From assembly GCF_000416985.1 (NCBI RefSeq), contig NZ_ATDL01000016.1, forward strand, positions 248,001 to 312,000: DNA of 64,000 nt. Reading direction: 5' to 3'. Each line of letters begins with the position of its first letter. Positions within the stretch are counted from its first letter, which is position 1. Source of the stretch: Sphingobacterium paucimobilis HER1398 (GTDB lineage Bacteria; Bacteroidota; Bacteroidia; Sphingobacteriales; Sphingobacteriaceae). The notes below the pieces were generated by a model. It made no database searches and was not told the DNA's origin. It saw only the letters and a program-made list of their open reading frames with translations. A program made the translations under genes and the position numbers. This document shows, in pieces, positions 51,643-61,100 of this stretch.

Positions 51643-51674
51643 ATTGTAAAAATTAGATATTATTCGTATCTTTG
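51643..51674 (+). promoter_or_regulatory. Promoter of the GT5-like gene
   Basis: -33 element ATTG (51643-51646), 20-base spacer, -7 element TATCTTTG (51667-51674), an exact TAnnTTTG. The ATG is 43 bases further on. Confidence 0.65.
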
Positions 51675-51717
51675 TAGACCGATTTTACTGTTCAAATAAA
51701 TAAAAAAGCAATTGGAG

Positions 51718-52548
51718 ATGGCAAAAACGAAAATATTGTTTGTTACCCACGAGATGTCGCCTTTCCTTGAAATAAGTAAAATTTCTGAAATAACACGCCA
51801 ATTACCGCAAGCTATGCAGGAGAAAGGATTCGAGATTCGGATTCTAATGCCTCGCTTTGGTAGTATTAATGAGCGCAGAAATCGTCTTCACGAGGTGATA
51901 AGGTTGTCGGGAATGAATATAGTGGTGGATAATAACGATAATCCATTAATCATTAAAGTAGCTTCTTTGCCTGCTGCGCGTATGCAGGTGTATTTCTTGG
52001 ATAACGAGGAGTATTTTCAACGAAAGAAGACGTTTAGAGATGAAGGAGACAAGTTCTTTGAGGACAACAACGAACGTTCTCTGTTCTTCTGCAAAGGAGC
52101 ATTGGAGACAGTCAAGAAATTGGGGTGGTCGCCAGATGTTGTGCACTGCCATGGCTGGTTTACCGCGATGATACCTTTATACTTGAAAAAGGTATATCAT
52201 GAAGACCCCACGTTTAAAGATGCAAAAGTCTTTTATTCGTTATTTAATGAAGAAAAGGATTTTTCATTAACGGATACTGTGGGTTCGAAGTACGCAGGTA
52301 TGGCTGCAGATGAGGATGTGTCCCAGGAAGATGCTGCTGTCTATGGTTCCGGAAGTTATGTCGATGTCTATAAAGGGGCATTGCACTATACGGATGTCGT
52401 AGTGACGGTAGGTGAAAATCTGAATAAGGATATTCTTCAGTTCGTAGAAGACCAAAAGATCCGCGTGTTTAATCCGGATTCAGCAGAGGATTACGAAAAC
52501 TTTGCGACATTGTACGAAGAGTTTGCTTCGGAAGAAGTCGAAGCTTAA
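51718..52548 (+). CDS. Orphan glycogen-synthase N-terminal domain protein
   Basis: The 276 residues resemble only the N-terminal (GT5, starch synthase catalytic) half of glycogen synthase: KILFVTHEMSPF, GFEIRILMPRFGSINERRN, VYFLDNEEYFQRK, GWSPDVVHCHGWFTAMIPLYLK. The second Rossmann domain (GT1 half) that completes the active site is absent. The ADP-glucose motif KTGGL is replaced at the same place by EISKI. It therefore probably lacks glycogen-synthase activity. I take the ATG at 51718 rather than the TTG at 51712. It is divergent from panC and ends in a strong terminator. The C-terminal 35 residues are acidic. Confidence 0.8.
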   Translation: MAKTKILFVTHEMSPFLEISKISEITRQLPQAMQEKGFEIRILMPRFGSINERRNRLHEVIRLSGMNIVVDNNDNPLIIKVASLPAARMQVYFLDNEEYFQRKKTFRDEGDKFFEDNNERSLFFCKGALETVKKLGWSPDVVHCHGWFTAMIPLYLKKVYHEDPTFKDAKVFYSLFNEEKDFSLTDTVGSKYAGMAADEDVSQEDAAVYGSGSYVDVYKGALHYTDVVVTVGENLNKDILQFVEDQKIRVFNPDSAEDYENFATLYEEFASEEVEA

Positions 52549-52552
52549 AGAT

Positions 52553-52585
52553 AAAAAAAGGCTGTCAGAATGACAGCCTTTTTTT
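52553..52585. terminator. Bidirectional terminator after the GT5-like gene
   Basis: A perfect 15-bp stem (52553-52567 and 52571-52585) with loop GAA: A7 on one side, T7 or more on the other. It serves the GT5-like gene (+) and the DUF493 gene (-), whose stop codon lies at its edge. Confidence 0.93.
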
Positions 52586-52905
52586 TATAACATAATCACT
52601 TTTTCGAGAGATGACACCTTTTTATAATAGGCAATCACGTCATCGGCACTGTTTACAAAGGTTTCAATGGAAAGTGAGTTGTATTTTCCTGTTTTTGAAT
52701 CTTTGATTTGAATTTTTGTGCTGGGGTGCTCGAAAATTGTTTCTATCACCTGCTTGTTTTCTGTAGTAGCAGGTACAATAAACTTAAACGTGTACAGTGT
52801 CGGAAACTGTTCTACATCGATTAACTTTTCTCTGAAGCTTGCGTAGAAGTCATTGCCGTCATTTTGATTGATGTCTTGAACGCTGATGTTTCCCAAATCT
52901 TTCAT
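52585..52905 (-). CDS. DUF493 family protein (YbeD-like)
   Basis: A 106-residue cytoplasmic protein of the DUF493/YbeD family, small alpha/beta proteins with an ACT-like fold whose function is unclear. Seen are FYASFREKLIDVEQFPTLYTFKFIVP and the TKIQIKDSKTGKYNSLSIET region, then a C-terminal helix (DDVIAYYKKVSSLEKVIML). The proposal that such proteins bind a small regulator or metabolite is not supported by anything visible here. It stands alone between the terminator and the GH92 gene. Confidence 0.75.
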   Translation of the reverse strand: MKDLGNISVQDINQNDGNDFYASFREKLIDVEQFPTLYTFKFIVPATTENKQVIETIFEHPSTKIQIKDSKTGKYNSLSIETFVNSADDVIAYYKKVSSLEKVIML

Positions 52906-52972
52906 GTCTTAATTTCCTTTCTTTCGAATGGTAATTGCAATTACTATGCCTTTGTTATTTTGGCATGTTTTA

Positions 52973-53012
52973 GCAGATGGCTTATAGCTATCGGCCATCT
53001 GCCATCTGCCAT
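52973..53012. repeat. Inverted and 7-bp direct repeat after the GH92 gene
   Basis: GCAGATGGC (52973-52981) and GCCATCTGC (52994-53002) are perfect 9-bp arms. GCCATCT is then repeated (52994-53007) with a third part (GCCAT). It lies just past the GH92 stop codon (53016) and could act as a weak terminator. Confidence 0.45.
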
Positions 53013-53015
53013 GAG

Positions 53016-55277
53016 CTAGGGTCTTGCATCTTTGGCTTGTCCAAACTTCTTATTGGGCTTTGCACCCATTTCAAATTCTAGTTTCCCGCCGCCCATAATA
53101 TGGTGATGGGTGATGTAGCTTTTTTGATAAGGCTCCCCATTCCATGTGACACGTTGGATATAGATATTGCTTTTTTCGTGATTTTTTACAGCGATTTCAA
53201 AAGTGTTGCCATTAGGCAGTTCTATTTTGGCCGATTTCATCAGGGGAGTGCCGAATATATATTTGCCATCCATGGGGTTCGCTGGATAGATTCCCATGGA
53301 CGAAAATACATACCATGCGCTCATCTGTCCTGCATCGTCATTACCGCAGAGTCCATTGGGAGCATCAGTATAATATTTTGTCATCGCTTTATGAGCGAGT
53401 TCTGCACTTTTCCATTGTTGACCGACATAAGTATATAGGTAGGGGACATGGTGGTTGGGTTCGTTCCCTTGGGCGTACTGACCTATCATACCGGATATGT
53501 CTGGAGAAGCATCATCGAGAATTTCTGGAAGTTGGATAAACTCATCGAGTTTGGCTATAAATTTTTGCTCCCCTCCCAAGAGGGTTGTGAGTCCCTGTAC
53601 ATCGTGTGGCACCAGCCAGGTGTATTGCCAGGCATTGCCTTCACAATAATCGTTTTCTCTGTGTTTGGCCATGAGTGGGTCGAATGGGCGTCGGAAGGTG
53701 CCATTGGCGTGACGGCCTACAAAGTGGCCTACTTCTTTGTCGAAGTATTTTTCATAGAGCTTATAACGCTGTTCAAAATATTTGGCGTCTTCCTCTTTAT
53801 TAAGGTATTTGGCCATTTTGTAAGCACCAAAGTCAGCGATAGCATATTCTAGCGCCCAAGCTACCGATTCGTGATCCATGCTGTCAATCGGTATGTAGCT
53901 GAGTTCCCGAACGAATCGAAGGCCATTGTCATAGCCCATTGCGGTTGTTTTTACGGCCTCAAATGCGAGCTCATGGTCTGCTTTGTCGATAAATCCTTTC
54001 AATAGGGCGTCCGCAATAACAGGTATGGCTGGAAGACCCACCATGGTGTTGGTTTCGTTGCCCCAAAGATGCCATACCGGTAATTTGTCCTGTTGTTGGT
54101 ATATCTTTAGCATAGTCTTGACATAGTCTTTGTTCTTTTTGTCTTCTAGGAGTGTCATCAAGGGATGTAATCCGCGATAGGTGTCCCATAGCGAAAAAAA
54201 GGTGTAATTTTCAAAGTTTTCCTGGCGATGTACCTGTTTGTCTGTGCCCATATAGTCCCCGTTGGCGTCGTTGAATATGGTTGGTGCAAAATAAGAGTGG
54301 TATAGAGCGGTGTAGAAAATGGTTTTTGATCTTTGATCTGCATCGTAGTCAATTTTTCCGAGCACTTCATTCCATTTTCTAGTGGCATTCGTTTTGGCTT
54401 GATCAAAATTCCAGTTCGGTATCTCCTGTTGTATATTGTCTAGTGCATTTTCAAAGCTGACAGGCGATAAGCCGACTTTAAGTTCTACAGGGGTATCGGC
54501 GTGTATGTCAATGAGTGCTTTGATGTGCGTTCCTTTGGCAACCAGGTAACCATTGACCTTTTCGTTGCCATTATAGAATTGTATGTTATTTAAGGAGGTG
54601 GAGGATTTAATGGCAAAATAAACCTTTTGATCGTCTGCCCAGCCTTTAGAAAAACGATAGCCTACCAGTGTATGGTCATCTATCAGTTTGAGATAGGTAT
54701 CCGTGGCTTTGTCCCAGTTCATCTGAAAACCGAGGTCAATCAACAGGTGGGGTGTGTTTTTGTTTTGGAAGGTGTAGCGGTGGTAGCCGACACGTTCTGA
54801 GCTTGTCATTTCGGCCAATATGCCATAATCTTGGAGCAGTACCTTATAGTAGCCCGGGCGTACGGTTTCATTGGCTTTGCTGATGGCGGAACCATATCCT
54901 TGATCCATCTTTCCAAAAGGGGCAGGAGAGAGATGGTGTCGGCCCGTAGCTGGAAGTATTAATATATCGTTAAGATCGCCTATTCCGGTGCCGCTAAGGT
55001 GAGTGTGGGTGAAGCCCAGGATTTCTTGACTCTTGTAGTTGTAGCCGCTGCACCAATCCCAGCCGTTGTATTTGTCCCATGTTTGAGCGATCTGGCTTGG
55101 GCCAAGCTGAACTGCGCCAGAAGGTACGTTGGCCCCCACGAACACGTGCCCATGCTCTGCTGAACCGATGTAAGGATCTACATATTGTGTGTAGTCCTTT
55201 TTTTGAGCTGTGTTTGTCCCGATTTCTACAAGTAAAAGTGCAGCCGTTATGCAGGCTTTTAGGCGTATGGTTGTCAT
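53016..55277 (-). CDS. GH92 family alpha-mannosidase
   Basis: A secreted calcium-dependent exo-alpha-mannosidase of family GH92 that trims mannose from N-glycans or mannans. The 753 residues have a signal peptide (ending GTNTAQ), then DYTQYVDPYIGSAEHGHVFVG, TWDKYNGWDWCSGYN, GFTHTHLSGTGIGDLND and the N-terminal beta-sandwich. The catalytic (alpha/alpha)6 half contains FYTALYHSYFAPTIF, FSLWDTYRGLHPLM, WHLWGNETNTMVGLPAIPV, YCEGNAWQYTWLVPHD and CGNDDAGQMSAWYVFSSMGIYP (catalytic acid region). It is divergent from a LacI-type regulator with inverted repeats between them. No SusCD pair is near. Confidence 0.92.
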   Translation of the reverse strand: MTTIRLKACITAALLLVEIGTNTAQKKDYTQYVDPYIGSAEHGHVFVGANVPSGAVQLGPSQIAQTWDKYNGWDWCSGYNYKSQEILGFTHTHLSGTGIGDLNDILILPATGRHHLSPAPFGKMDQGYGSAISKANETVRPGYYKVLLQDYGILAEMTSSERVGYHRYTFQNKNTPHLLIDLGFQMNWDKATDTYLKLIDDHTLVGYRFSKGWADDQKVYFAIKSSTSLNNIQFYNGNEKVNGYLVAKGTHIKALIDIHADTPVELKVGLSPVSFENALDNIQQEIPNWNFDQAKTNATRKWNEVLGKIDYDADQRSKTIFYTALYHSYFAPTIFNDANGDYMGTDKQVHRQENFENYTFFSLWDTYRGLHPLMTLLEDKKNKDYVKTMLKIYQQQDKLPVWHLWGNETNTMVGLPAIPVIADALLKGFIDKADHELAFEAVKTTAMGYDNGLRFVRELSYIPIDSMDHESVAWALEYAIADFGAYKMAKYLNKEEDAKYFEQRYKLYEKYFDKEVGHFVGRHANGTFRRPFDPLMAKHRENDYCEGNAWQYTWLVPHDVQGLTTLLGGEQKFIAKLDEFIQLPEILDDASPDISGMIGQYAQGNEPNHHVPYLYTYVGQQWKSAELAHKAMTKYYTDAPNGLCGNDDAGQMSAWYVFSSMGIYPANPMDGKYIFGTPLMKSAKIELPNGNTFEIAVKNHEKSNIYIQRVTWNGEPYQKSYITHHHIMGGGKLEFEMGAKPNKKFGQAKDARP

Positions 55278-55321
55278 AAGCTTAGTGTCTGATAGTGTTA
55301 TTGTTCTGTGAAGATAAAACC

Positions 55322-55355
55322 TTTTAGCAAATATTTGGCTATTTGCTTGCTAAAA
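55322..55355. promoter_or_regulatory. Nested inverted repeats, probable LacI-type operator
   Basis: Outer arms TTTTAGCAA/TTGCTAAAA (55322-55330 and 55347-55355) enclose and overlap inner arms AGCAAATA/TATTTGCT (55326-55333 and 55340-55347). All are perfect. They lie in the 106-base gap between the GH92 gene (-) and the lacI-type gene (+), so one regulator could control both. The half-site looks like TTAGCAAA. Confidence 0.6.
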
Positions 55356-55383
55356 TTTTGTAATATTTTAGTAGTTTAGGCAG

Positions 55384-56370
55384 ATGAAGAAGCGACTTTC
55401 TATTTCTGATATTGCAAAAAACCTAGGTATATCCGTTACGACGGTTTCTTTTATCTTGAATGATAAAGCAAAGGAGAAGCGCATAAGCGAAGCACAGACC
55501 AAAAAGGTGCTGGATTATGTTGCTCAAGTAGGGTATAAGCCAAATCAGCTTGCCAAGAGCTTACGTACCGGAAAATCGAAGACTCTGGGTTTGTTGGTAG
55601 AAGATATTTCTAACTCTTTTTTTGCAAATATTGCGGATCAGATTGAGAAGTTTGCCTACGATTTTGGATACCATATCGTTTATTGCAGTATGAACAATGA
55701 CGTGAATCGTGCGAAGGAGCTGATACAGTTGTTTTATGATCGACAGATTGATGGATTTATCATTGCTCCTACAGAAGGACTGACGGAGGTTATTCAGCGA
55801 CTGCTCAAGAACAATGTTCCTGTAGTTTTGTTTGATCGACACTTGGAAGACTTGGATACGAACTATGTGATTTCAGAAAATCATAAAGGGGCTTACGAAG
55901 GAACTCGTTTTTTGCTGGAAGAGAAGCAAGCCGCTCGTGTCGGTATGATTACGATCGATTCCAATCAATTGCAGATGCGGGGAAGGATGGAAGGTTATAA
56001 AGAGGCTGTGTGCGGATTGGAAAAGAAGATGCTGGTGGAGAAGATCGTTCGAGAGCAGCCTGAGGAGGAGACCATTCAGCAGATTCGTGCCTTTATAGCG
56101 GAAAACCAATTGGATGGCGTGTTGTTTGCGACCAATTATTTGGCGCTATCTGGTTTAAAGGCTATTAAACGTTACAATCTGCCGATCGACAAATTGGTCT
56201 CTTTTGATGAGAATGCTCTGTTTTCATTGGTTGAACCAGCGGTAAGTGCTATATCTCAGAATATTCCTGTAATCGCCCGTCAGGTCGTCGATATATTGAT
56301 TAATGAAATAAATGGTAAGAGTGAGGGGCTGGTGCAGGTTGTTGTGCCTTGTGAACTTATTATTCGGTAG
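55384..56370 (+). CDS. LacI family transcriptional regulator
   Basis: A 328-residue sugar-responsive regulator. The N-terminal helix-turn-helix is MKKRLSISDIAKNLGISVTT with VSFILNDKAKEKRISEAQ, followed by the hinge YKPNQLAKSLRTGKSKTLGL. The rest is a periplasmic-binding-protein-like effector domain (LGLLVEDISNSFFANIADQIEK; DGFIIAPTEG; VPVVLFDRHLED; DGVLFATNYLALSGLKA; LVSFDENALFSLVEPAVSAI). By neighbourhood, the effector is probably a mannose-containing sugar released by the GH92 enzyme and the target is the intergenic operator; both are inference. Length and domains are complete. Confidence 0.92.
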   Translation: MKKRLSISDIAKNLGISVTTVSFILNDKAKEKRISEAQTKKVLDYVAQVGYKPNQLAKSLRTGKSKTLGLLVEDISNSFFANIADQIEKFAYDFGYHIVYCSMNNDVNRAKELIQLFYDRQIDGFIIAPTEGLTEVIQRLLKNNVPVVLFDRHLEDLDTNYVISENHKGAYEGTRFLLEEKQAARVGMITIDSNQLQMRGRMEGYKEAVCGLEKKMLVEKIVREQPEEETIQQIRAFIAENQLDGVLFATNYLALSGLKAIKRYNLPIDKLVSFDENALFSLVEPAVSAISQNIPVIARQVVDILINEINGKSEGLVQVVVPCELIIR

Positions 56371-56486
56371 TATATTGCATTGCTGGTAGAAAAAAGGTTA
56401 ATGGTTCTTTTAAATGAAAAATTGGGAGTCGTCCTCCAAAAAACGAGACTGAATAGGTTCGATTTTATAGGATTATGGACAGAAAT

Positions 56487-56509
56487 ACGAAGTTACTTCT
56501 TTCGTTTTT
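56487..56509 (+). terminator. Weak terminator candidate after the LacI-type gene
   Basis: GAAG-TTA-CTTC extended by ACG/CGT with a bulge, followed by TTTTT. It lies 117 bases past the stop codon, and the stem is short. Confidence 0.3.
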
Positions 56510-56686
56510 ATCCGTAAATGATTTTTTCCACAGAAATTAATTCTTCTTATCACTTAATTTCAAAATCAGATTTTTCTGATTTGATTTTTACAGTCCAAAA
56601 CTTTGTTTTTAGTAGTACTAGGCTGTTTTTATCCTAAGTATACGTTTTATTTAGAATGGTTTTAAATTGATAATTTGCGTCATTAA

Positions 56687-56720
56687 ATTGTCAGGGATTG
56701 TTTATAAAGTCATACTTTTG
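56687..56720 (+). promoter_or_regulatory. act operon promoter
   Basis: -33 element ATTG (56687-56690), 22-base spacer, -7 element TACTTTTG (56713-56720), an exact TAnnTTTG. The leader to the actA ATG is about 78 bases. Confidence 0.6.
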
Positions 56721-56804
56721 TGCATTGTTTGGTAGGACTGTGTACTCCAGCAATAGAGTAAAGTAATTTTTATATTCATAAATAAATAGTATAAAGTGCT
56801 AAAT

Positions 56805-58088
56805 ATGAGAAATATCTCATCCGTATTGGGAAGACTTGCGAAGTCAATATCGATCAGTTTGGTATTGTTATTTGCCGTTACAATGACATCAAATGCGCAG
56901 GATGCAAAAGAAGGGGCTGCGTTATTTAAGGCGAACTGTAGTTCTTGTCACAAGATTGATAAGAAGTTTACGGGGCCAGCACTGGCTGGTATGTCCGAAC
57001 GCCATGATGAAGAATGGTTGGTGAAATGGATTAAGAACTCGGGTGCAATGATTGCTGCTGGGGATCCTATGGCTAAGCAGATCTTTGAAGAGTACAACAA
57101 AGTAGCGATGCCTGCTTTTACACAGTTTTCGGATGATCAGATCAAGGGAATTATTGCTTTTGTAAAAGAAGAGGAAGCGCGCTTGGCTGCTGGACCTGCT
57201 GAAGGTGGGGCTACAGGTGGAGCTGCTGCGACTGATGATGCTAATAATTTTATGATTATTGGTATGGTTGCTATCTTCTTGTTGGCGATAGGAGTAGTTG
57301 TAATCTTGAGTCGTGTCACGAAGACTTTGGAGAAGGTAATTGCCAATAATCAGGCTGCTGTGGAGGCTGCTCGTGTACGTAACGAGTCTGTTGAAGAGTC
57401 AGGTCGGGTTAAGTTCGCTCAGAAGTTTTTGAAAAACAAGAAGCTTGTTGGTTTTGCAGCCTTAATGGTTGTAGGATTACTGGCTGTGTTGGGGTGGCAG
57501 ACCATGTGGAACGTGGGTGTTCATACAGGGTACAAGCCGGTTCAGCCGATTAAGTTCTCTCACCAGATTCATGCTGGTGTGAATCAGATTGAGTGTCAGT
57601 ATTGTCATGGTGGTGCTTATAAGTCAAAAAATGCATCTATTCCATCTGCGAATGTTTGTATGAATTGTCACAATACAATCACGGCTTCAGACCATTACAA
57701 TGGCGAGACGTCTCCAGAGATTTTGAAGTTGTATCGTGCGGTAGATTGGGATCCAGATACACGTACATACGGTGATAACCCTCGTCCGATCGAGTGGGTT
57801 AGAATCCATAACTTGCCAGATTTTGCTTACTTCAACCACTCGCAACACGTTTCTGTTGCAGGTATTGAGTGTCAGACCTGTCACGGTCCTATTGAGACAA
57901 TGGAAGAGGTTTATCAGTATTCACCATTAACGATGAAATGGTGTGTGGACTGTCATAGAACGACGGAGGTGAACGCTGATAACAAGTACTACGATCAGTT
58001 GATCGAGGCACATGAAAAATTGAAGAAGGGTGAGAAGATGACTGCAGCTATGATCGGTGGTCTAGAGTGTGGTAAGTGTCACTATTAA
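56805..58088 (+). CDS. actA: Alternative complex III subunit A, hexaheme cytochrome c
   Basis: ActA is the periplasmic multiheme cytochrome of alternative complex III, which oxidises menaquinol and passes electrons to cytochrome oxidase. The 427 residues start at the ATG at 56805 (a GTG at 56796 is also in frame). There is a signal peptide, a monoheme domain (CSSCH at 45-49), a transmembrane segment (about 147-170), a second (about 213-237) and a C-terminal domain with five CxxCH motifs at about 264, 285, 356, 380 and 422. That totals six, one more than the pentaheme ActA described in Rhodothermus. First gene of actABCDE-F. Confidence 0.9.
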   Translation: MRNISSVLGRLAKSISISLVLLFAVTMTSNAQDAKEGAALFKANCSSCHKIDKKFTGPALAGMSERHDEEWLVKWIKNSGAMIAAGDPMAKQIFEEYNKVAMPAFTQFSDDQIKGIIAFVKEEEARLAAGPAEGGATGGAAATDDANNFMIIGMVAIFLLAIGVVVILSRVTKTLEKVIANNQAAVEAARVRNESVEESGRVKFAQKFLKNKKLVGFAALMVVGLLAVLGWQTMWNVGVHTGYKPVQPIKFSHQIHAGVNQIECQYCHGGAYKSKNASIPSANVCMNCHNTITASDHYNGETSPEILKLYRAVDWDPDTRTYGDNPRPIEWVRIHNLPDFAYFNHSQHVSVAGIECQTCHGPIETMEEVYQYSPLTMKWCVDCHRTTEVNADNKYYDQLIEAHEKLKKGEKMTAAMIGGLECGKCHY

Positions 58089-58126
58089 TAATTAAATCGA
58101 AAAACGCAATCTTATATACAGCTTAA

Positions 58127-61100
58127 ATGGATAGCAATAAAAAATATTGGAAGGGTTTAGAAGAATTGAATCAAACGCCTGCTTTTGTTGAAAACAACAA
58201 GGGGGAGTTTGCTGAGCCTATTCCTGTAGAAGATGTATTAAATGAAGCAGGTTTAAGTACAAGAACTCCACGTCGTGATTTCTTGAAAGCTTTAGGGTTT
58301 GGTTTGGGCGCTGTTACGTTGGCAGCATGTAACCGTACACCGGTTCACAAGGCTGTTCCTTATGTAATCAAGCCAGAGGAGATTACTCCAGGTATTCCAA
58401 ACTATTATGCTTCCTCTTTTAATGGACAGAGTATTTTGGTTAGAACACGTGAGGGGCGTCCTATTTCTGTAGAGGCAAATCCAAATGGTGTTGGTTTGAA
58501 TCAAGGTACGGATGCTAATACGGTGGCTTCTGTTCTTGATTTGTACGATATGTCCAAATTGCAGAACCCACAGATTGGTGGTAAAGATGTAGAATGGTCT
58601 AAGTTAGATGCTACGGTAATCGCAGCATTAACAAAAGCAGCAGCTGCAGGCAAACAGATTACTATTGTATCTAATACGGTAAATTCACCGTCAACGTTGG
58701 CATCTATCGCTAAATTGTCAGCGAAATACCCTACTGCTAATCATATTCAAGTAGATGCAATCTCGTATAGCGGTATTGTTGAAGCAAATAAAAACAATTT
58801 TGGCAAAGCTGTAATTCCAAGTTACAATTTCGGTAATGCACAGATTGTTGTTTCAGTTGCAGCTGATTTCTTAGGATCTTGGTTGGCAGGTGAAGAGCAT
58901 ACACAAGATTATATCAAAAACCGTGACTACAAATCGTTGAAAAACGGTAAGATGTCACGTCATATCCAATTCGAATCTGGTCTTTCGATGACCGGTTCAA
59001 ATGCGGACGTTCGTATCGCTATCAAGCCTTCAGAAGAAGGTGCGGTATTAATTTCATTATACAATGAGATTACAGGACAGTCTGTTGCAGGTGGTACTAC
59101 GAATGCGAAAGCACAAACGGCGATCAAGTTGGCCGCGAAAGAATTGGTTGCTGCAAAAGGTAAATCTATTGTTGTTGCAGGGGCGAACGATGTGAATGTG
59201 CAGTCGTTAGTAAATGCCATCAATACGCAATTAGGTGCCTACGGTACGATTATCGATTTGGATAATTACTCGAAGCAACACCAAGGTTCTGATGCTGCAT
59301 TCCAACAGTTCTTGACAGCTGCAAAGGCTGGACAGGTTGGTGTTGCATTCTTCTTAAACAGCAACCCAGTTTACGATTACTTTAAAGCAGAGGATGTTAA
59401 AGCCGCTATTGCGAAAATAGACTTTACATTGTCATTTGCTGATCGTGCAGAGGAAACAGCTTCTACATTGAATGCTATTGCACCAGTTCCTACTTACTTG
59501 GAATCATGGGGTGATGCGTCTTCTAAAGAGGGCTTATATACGGTTGTACAACCGACGATCAATCCAGTATTCAACACAAGACAGGCTGAACAAAGTTTGT
59601 TGGTTTGGGCTGGTGAGACAACAAGCATCTACGATTTCGTAAAACAAACTTGGGATACGACGATCTTAGCTGGAACAGGTAAATCATGGAAAGATGTACT
59701 ACAAGTTGGATACATCTATAAAGGAACAAACCAAGGATCGTCTTATTCTGCTAATGTAGATGTGAATGCAGTATCTTCTGCAATCGTTGCCGATGCTAAG
59801 AAAGTCGCTGGCGATGTAGAGTTGAAATTGTATGAGTCTACGGTGATGCGCGATGGTCGTTACGCCAACAACGCTTACTTGCAAGAATTGCCTGATCCGG
59901 TATCTAAGGTTACTTGGGACAACTACGCCGCTCTTAACCCTAAATTTGCAGAGCAATTGGGCTTGGGAGAGAATGGTAAAGTAAAAGTTGAAGCTAACGG
60001 TTACAGCTTAGAGCTTCCAGTGGTATTGCAACCAGGACAAGCAATGGGTACGGTTTCTGTGGCTTTGGGATACGGTCGTACACATGTTGGTAAAGCGGGT
60101 AATAATGTAGGTCACAATGCTTATCCTTTTGCTACATTGGTGAATGGTACAGTACAGTTAGCTGCTAAAGCTACCGTAACTAAAGCTTCTGGTACTTATG
60201 AATTGGCGCAAACACAGACACACCATACGATCGAGGGCCGTAATATTATTCGCGAGACTACTTTTGCGAAGTATTTGAAGGATCCAAACTCAGAGTCTGG
60301 TCGTTTCTCAGATACACACAAAACGTACGATTTGTGGAACAAGTTTGAACAACCAGGCCACAAATGGGTCATGGCTATCGACTTGAACGCATGTACAGGT
60401 TGTGGTTCATGTATCGTAGCGTGTAACGTGGAGAATAACATTCCTGTTGTAGGACGTGACGAGGTTCGCCGTCGTCGTGAAATGCACTGGTTACGTATTG
60501 ACCGTTACTACACAATCGAAGATAATGGTACAAAATATACCAAAGAGAAAGAAATTGCTCATATCGATGACTTCGAAAATGTAACAGTTGTTCATCAGCC
60601 TATGTTGTGTCAGCACTGTGAGCATGCTCCATGTGAAACGGTATGTCCGGTATTGGCAACAGTACACTCTTCCGAAGGTCTTAACCATATGGCTTATAAC
60701 CGTTGTTTCGGTACGCGTTACTGTGCCAACAACTGTCCATATAAAGTACGTCGTTTCAACTGGTTCAACTACTGGAATGATTCCCGTTTTGACAACTACT
60801 TGAACAATGAGTTTACACAGTTGGTATTGAATCCTGATGTTACGACACGTTCTCGTGGGGTAATGGAAAAATGTTCGATGTGTATCCAACGTATTCAGGC
60901 AGGTAAATTGCAGGCTAAGATGGAGAATCGTAAATTGAAAGATGGCGATGTTAAAATGGCTTGTCAAGCGGCATGTTCTGCTAACGCAATCATCTTCGGT
61001 GATGCTAACGATCCTGAATCTGAAGTGTCAAAAGCATTACGTAACGAACGTGTGTACTACGTCTTAGAAGAAATCAATGTTCAGCCGAACATCGGTTATA

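Larger units (their letters stand above)
56371..56804. other. Intergenic region before the act operon
   Basis: A 434-base AT-rich gap with no ORF. It holds a terminator-like element (hairpin 56487-56505 with T5 after), a 7-bp stem AAATCAG/CTGATTT (56563-56569 and 56576-56582) and the act promoter (56687-56720). Confidence 0.5.

Noticed and set aside
60491..60967. A 158-codon frame on the minus strand inside actB
   Set aside because: It lies opposite the Fe-S cluster part of actB, which is strongly conserved, and is a chance open frame.
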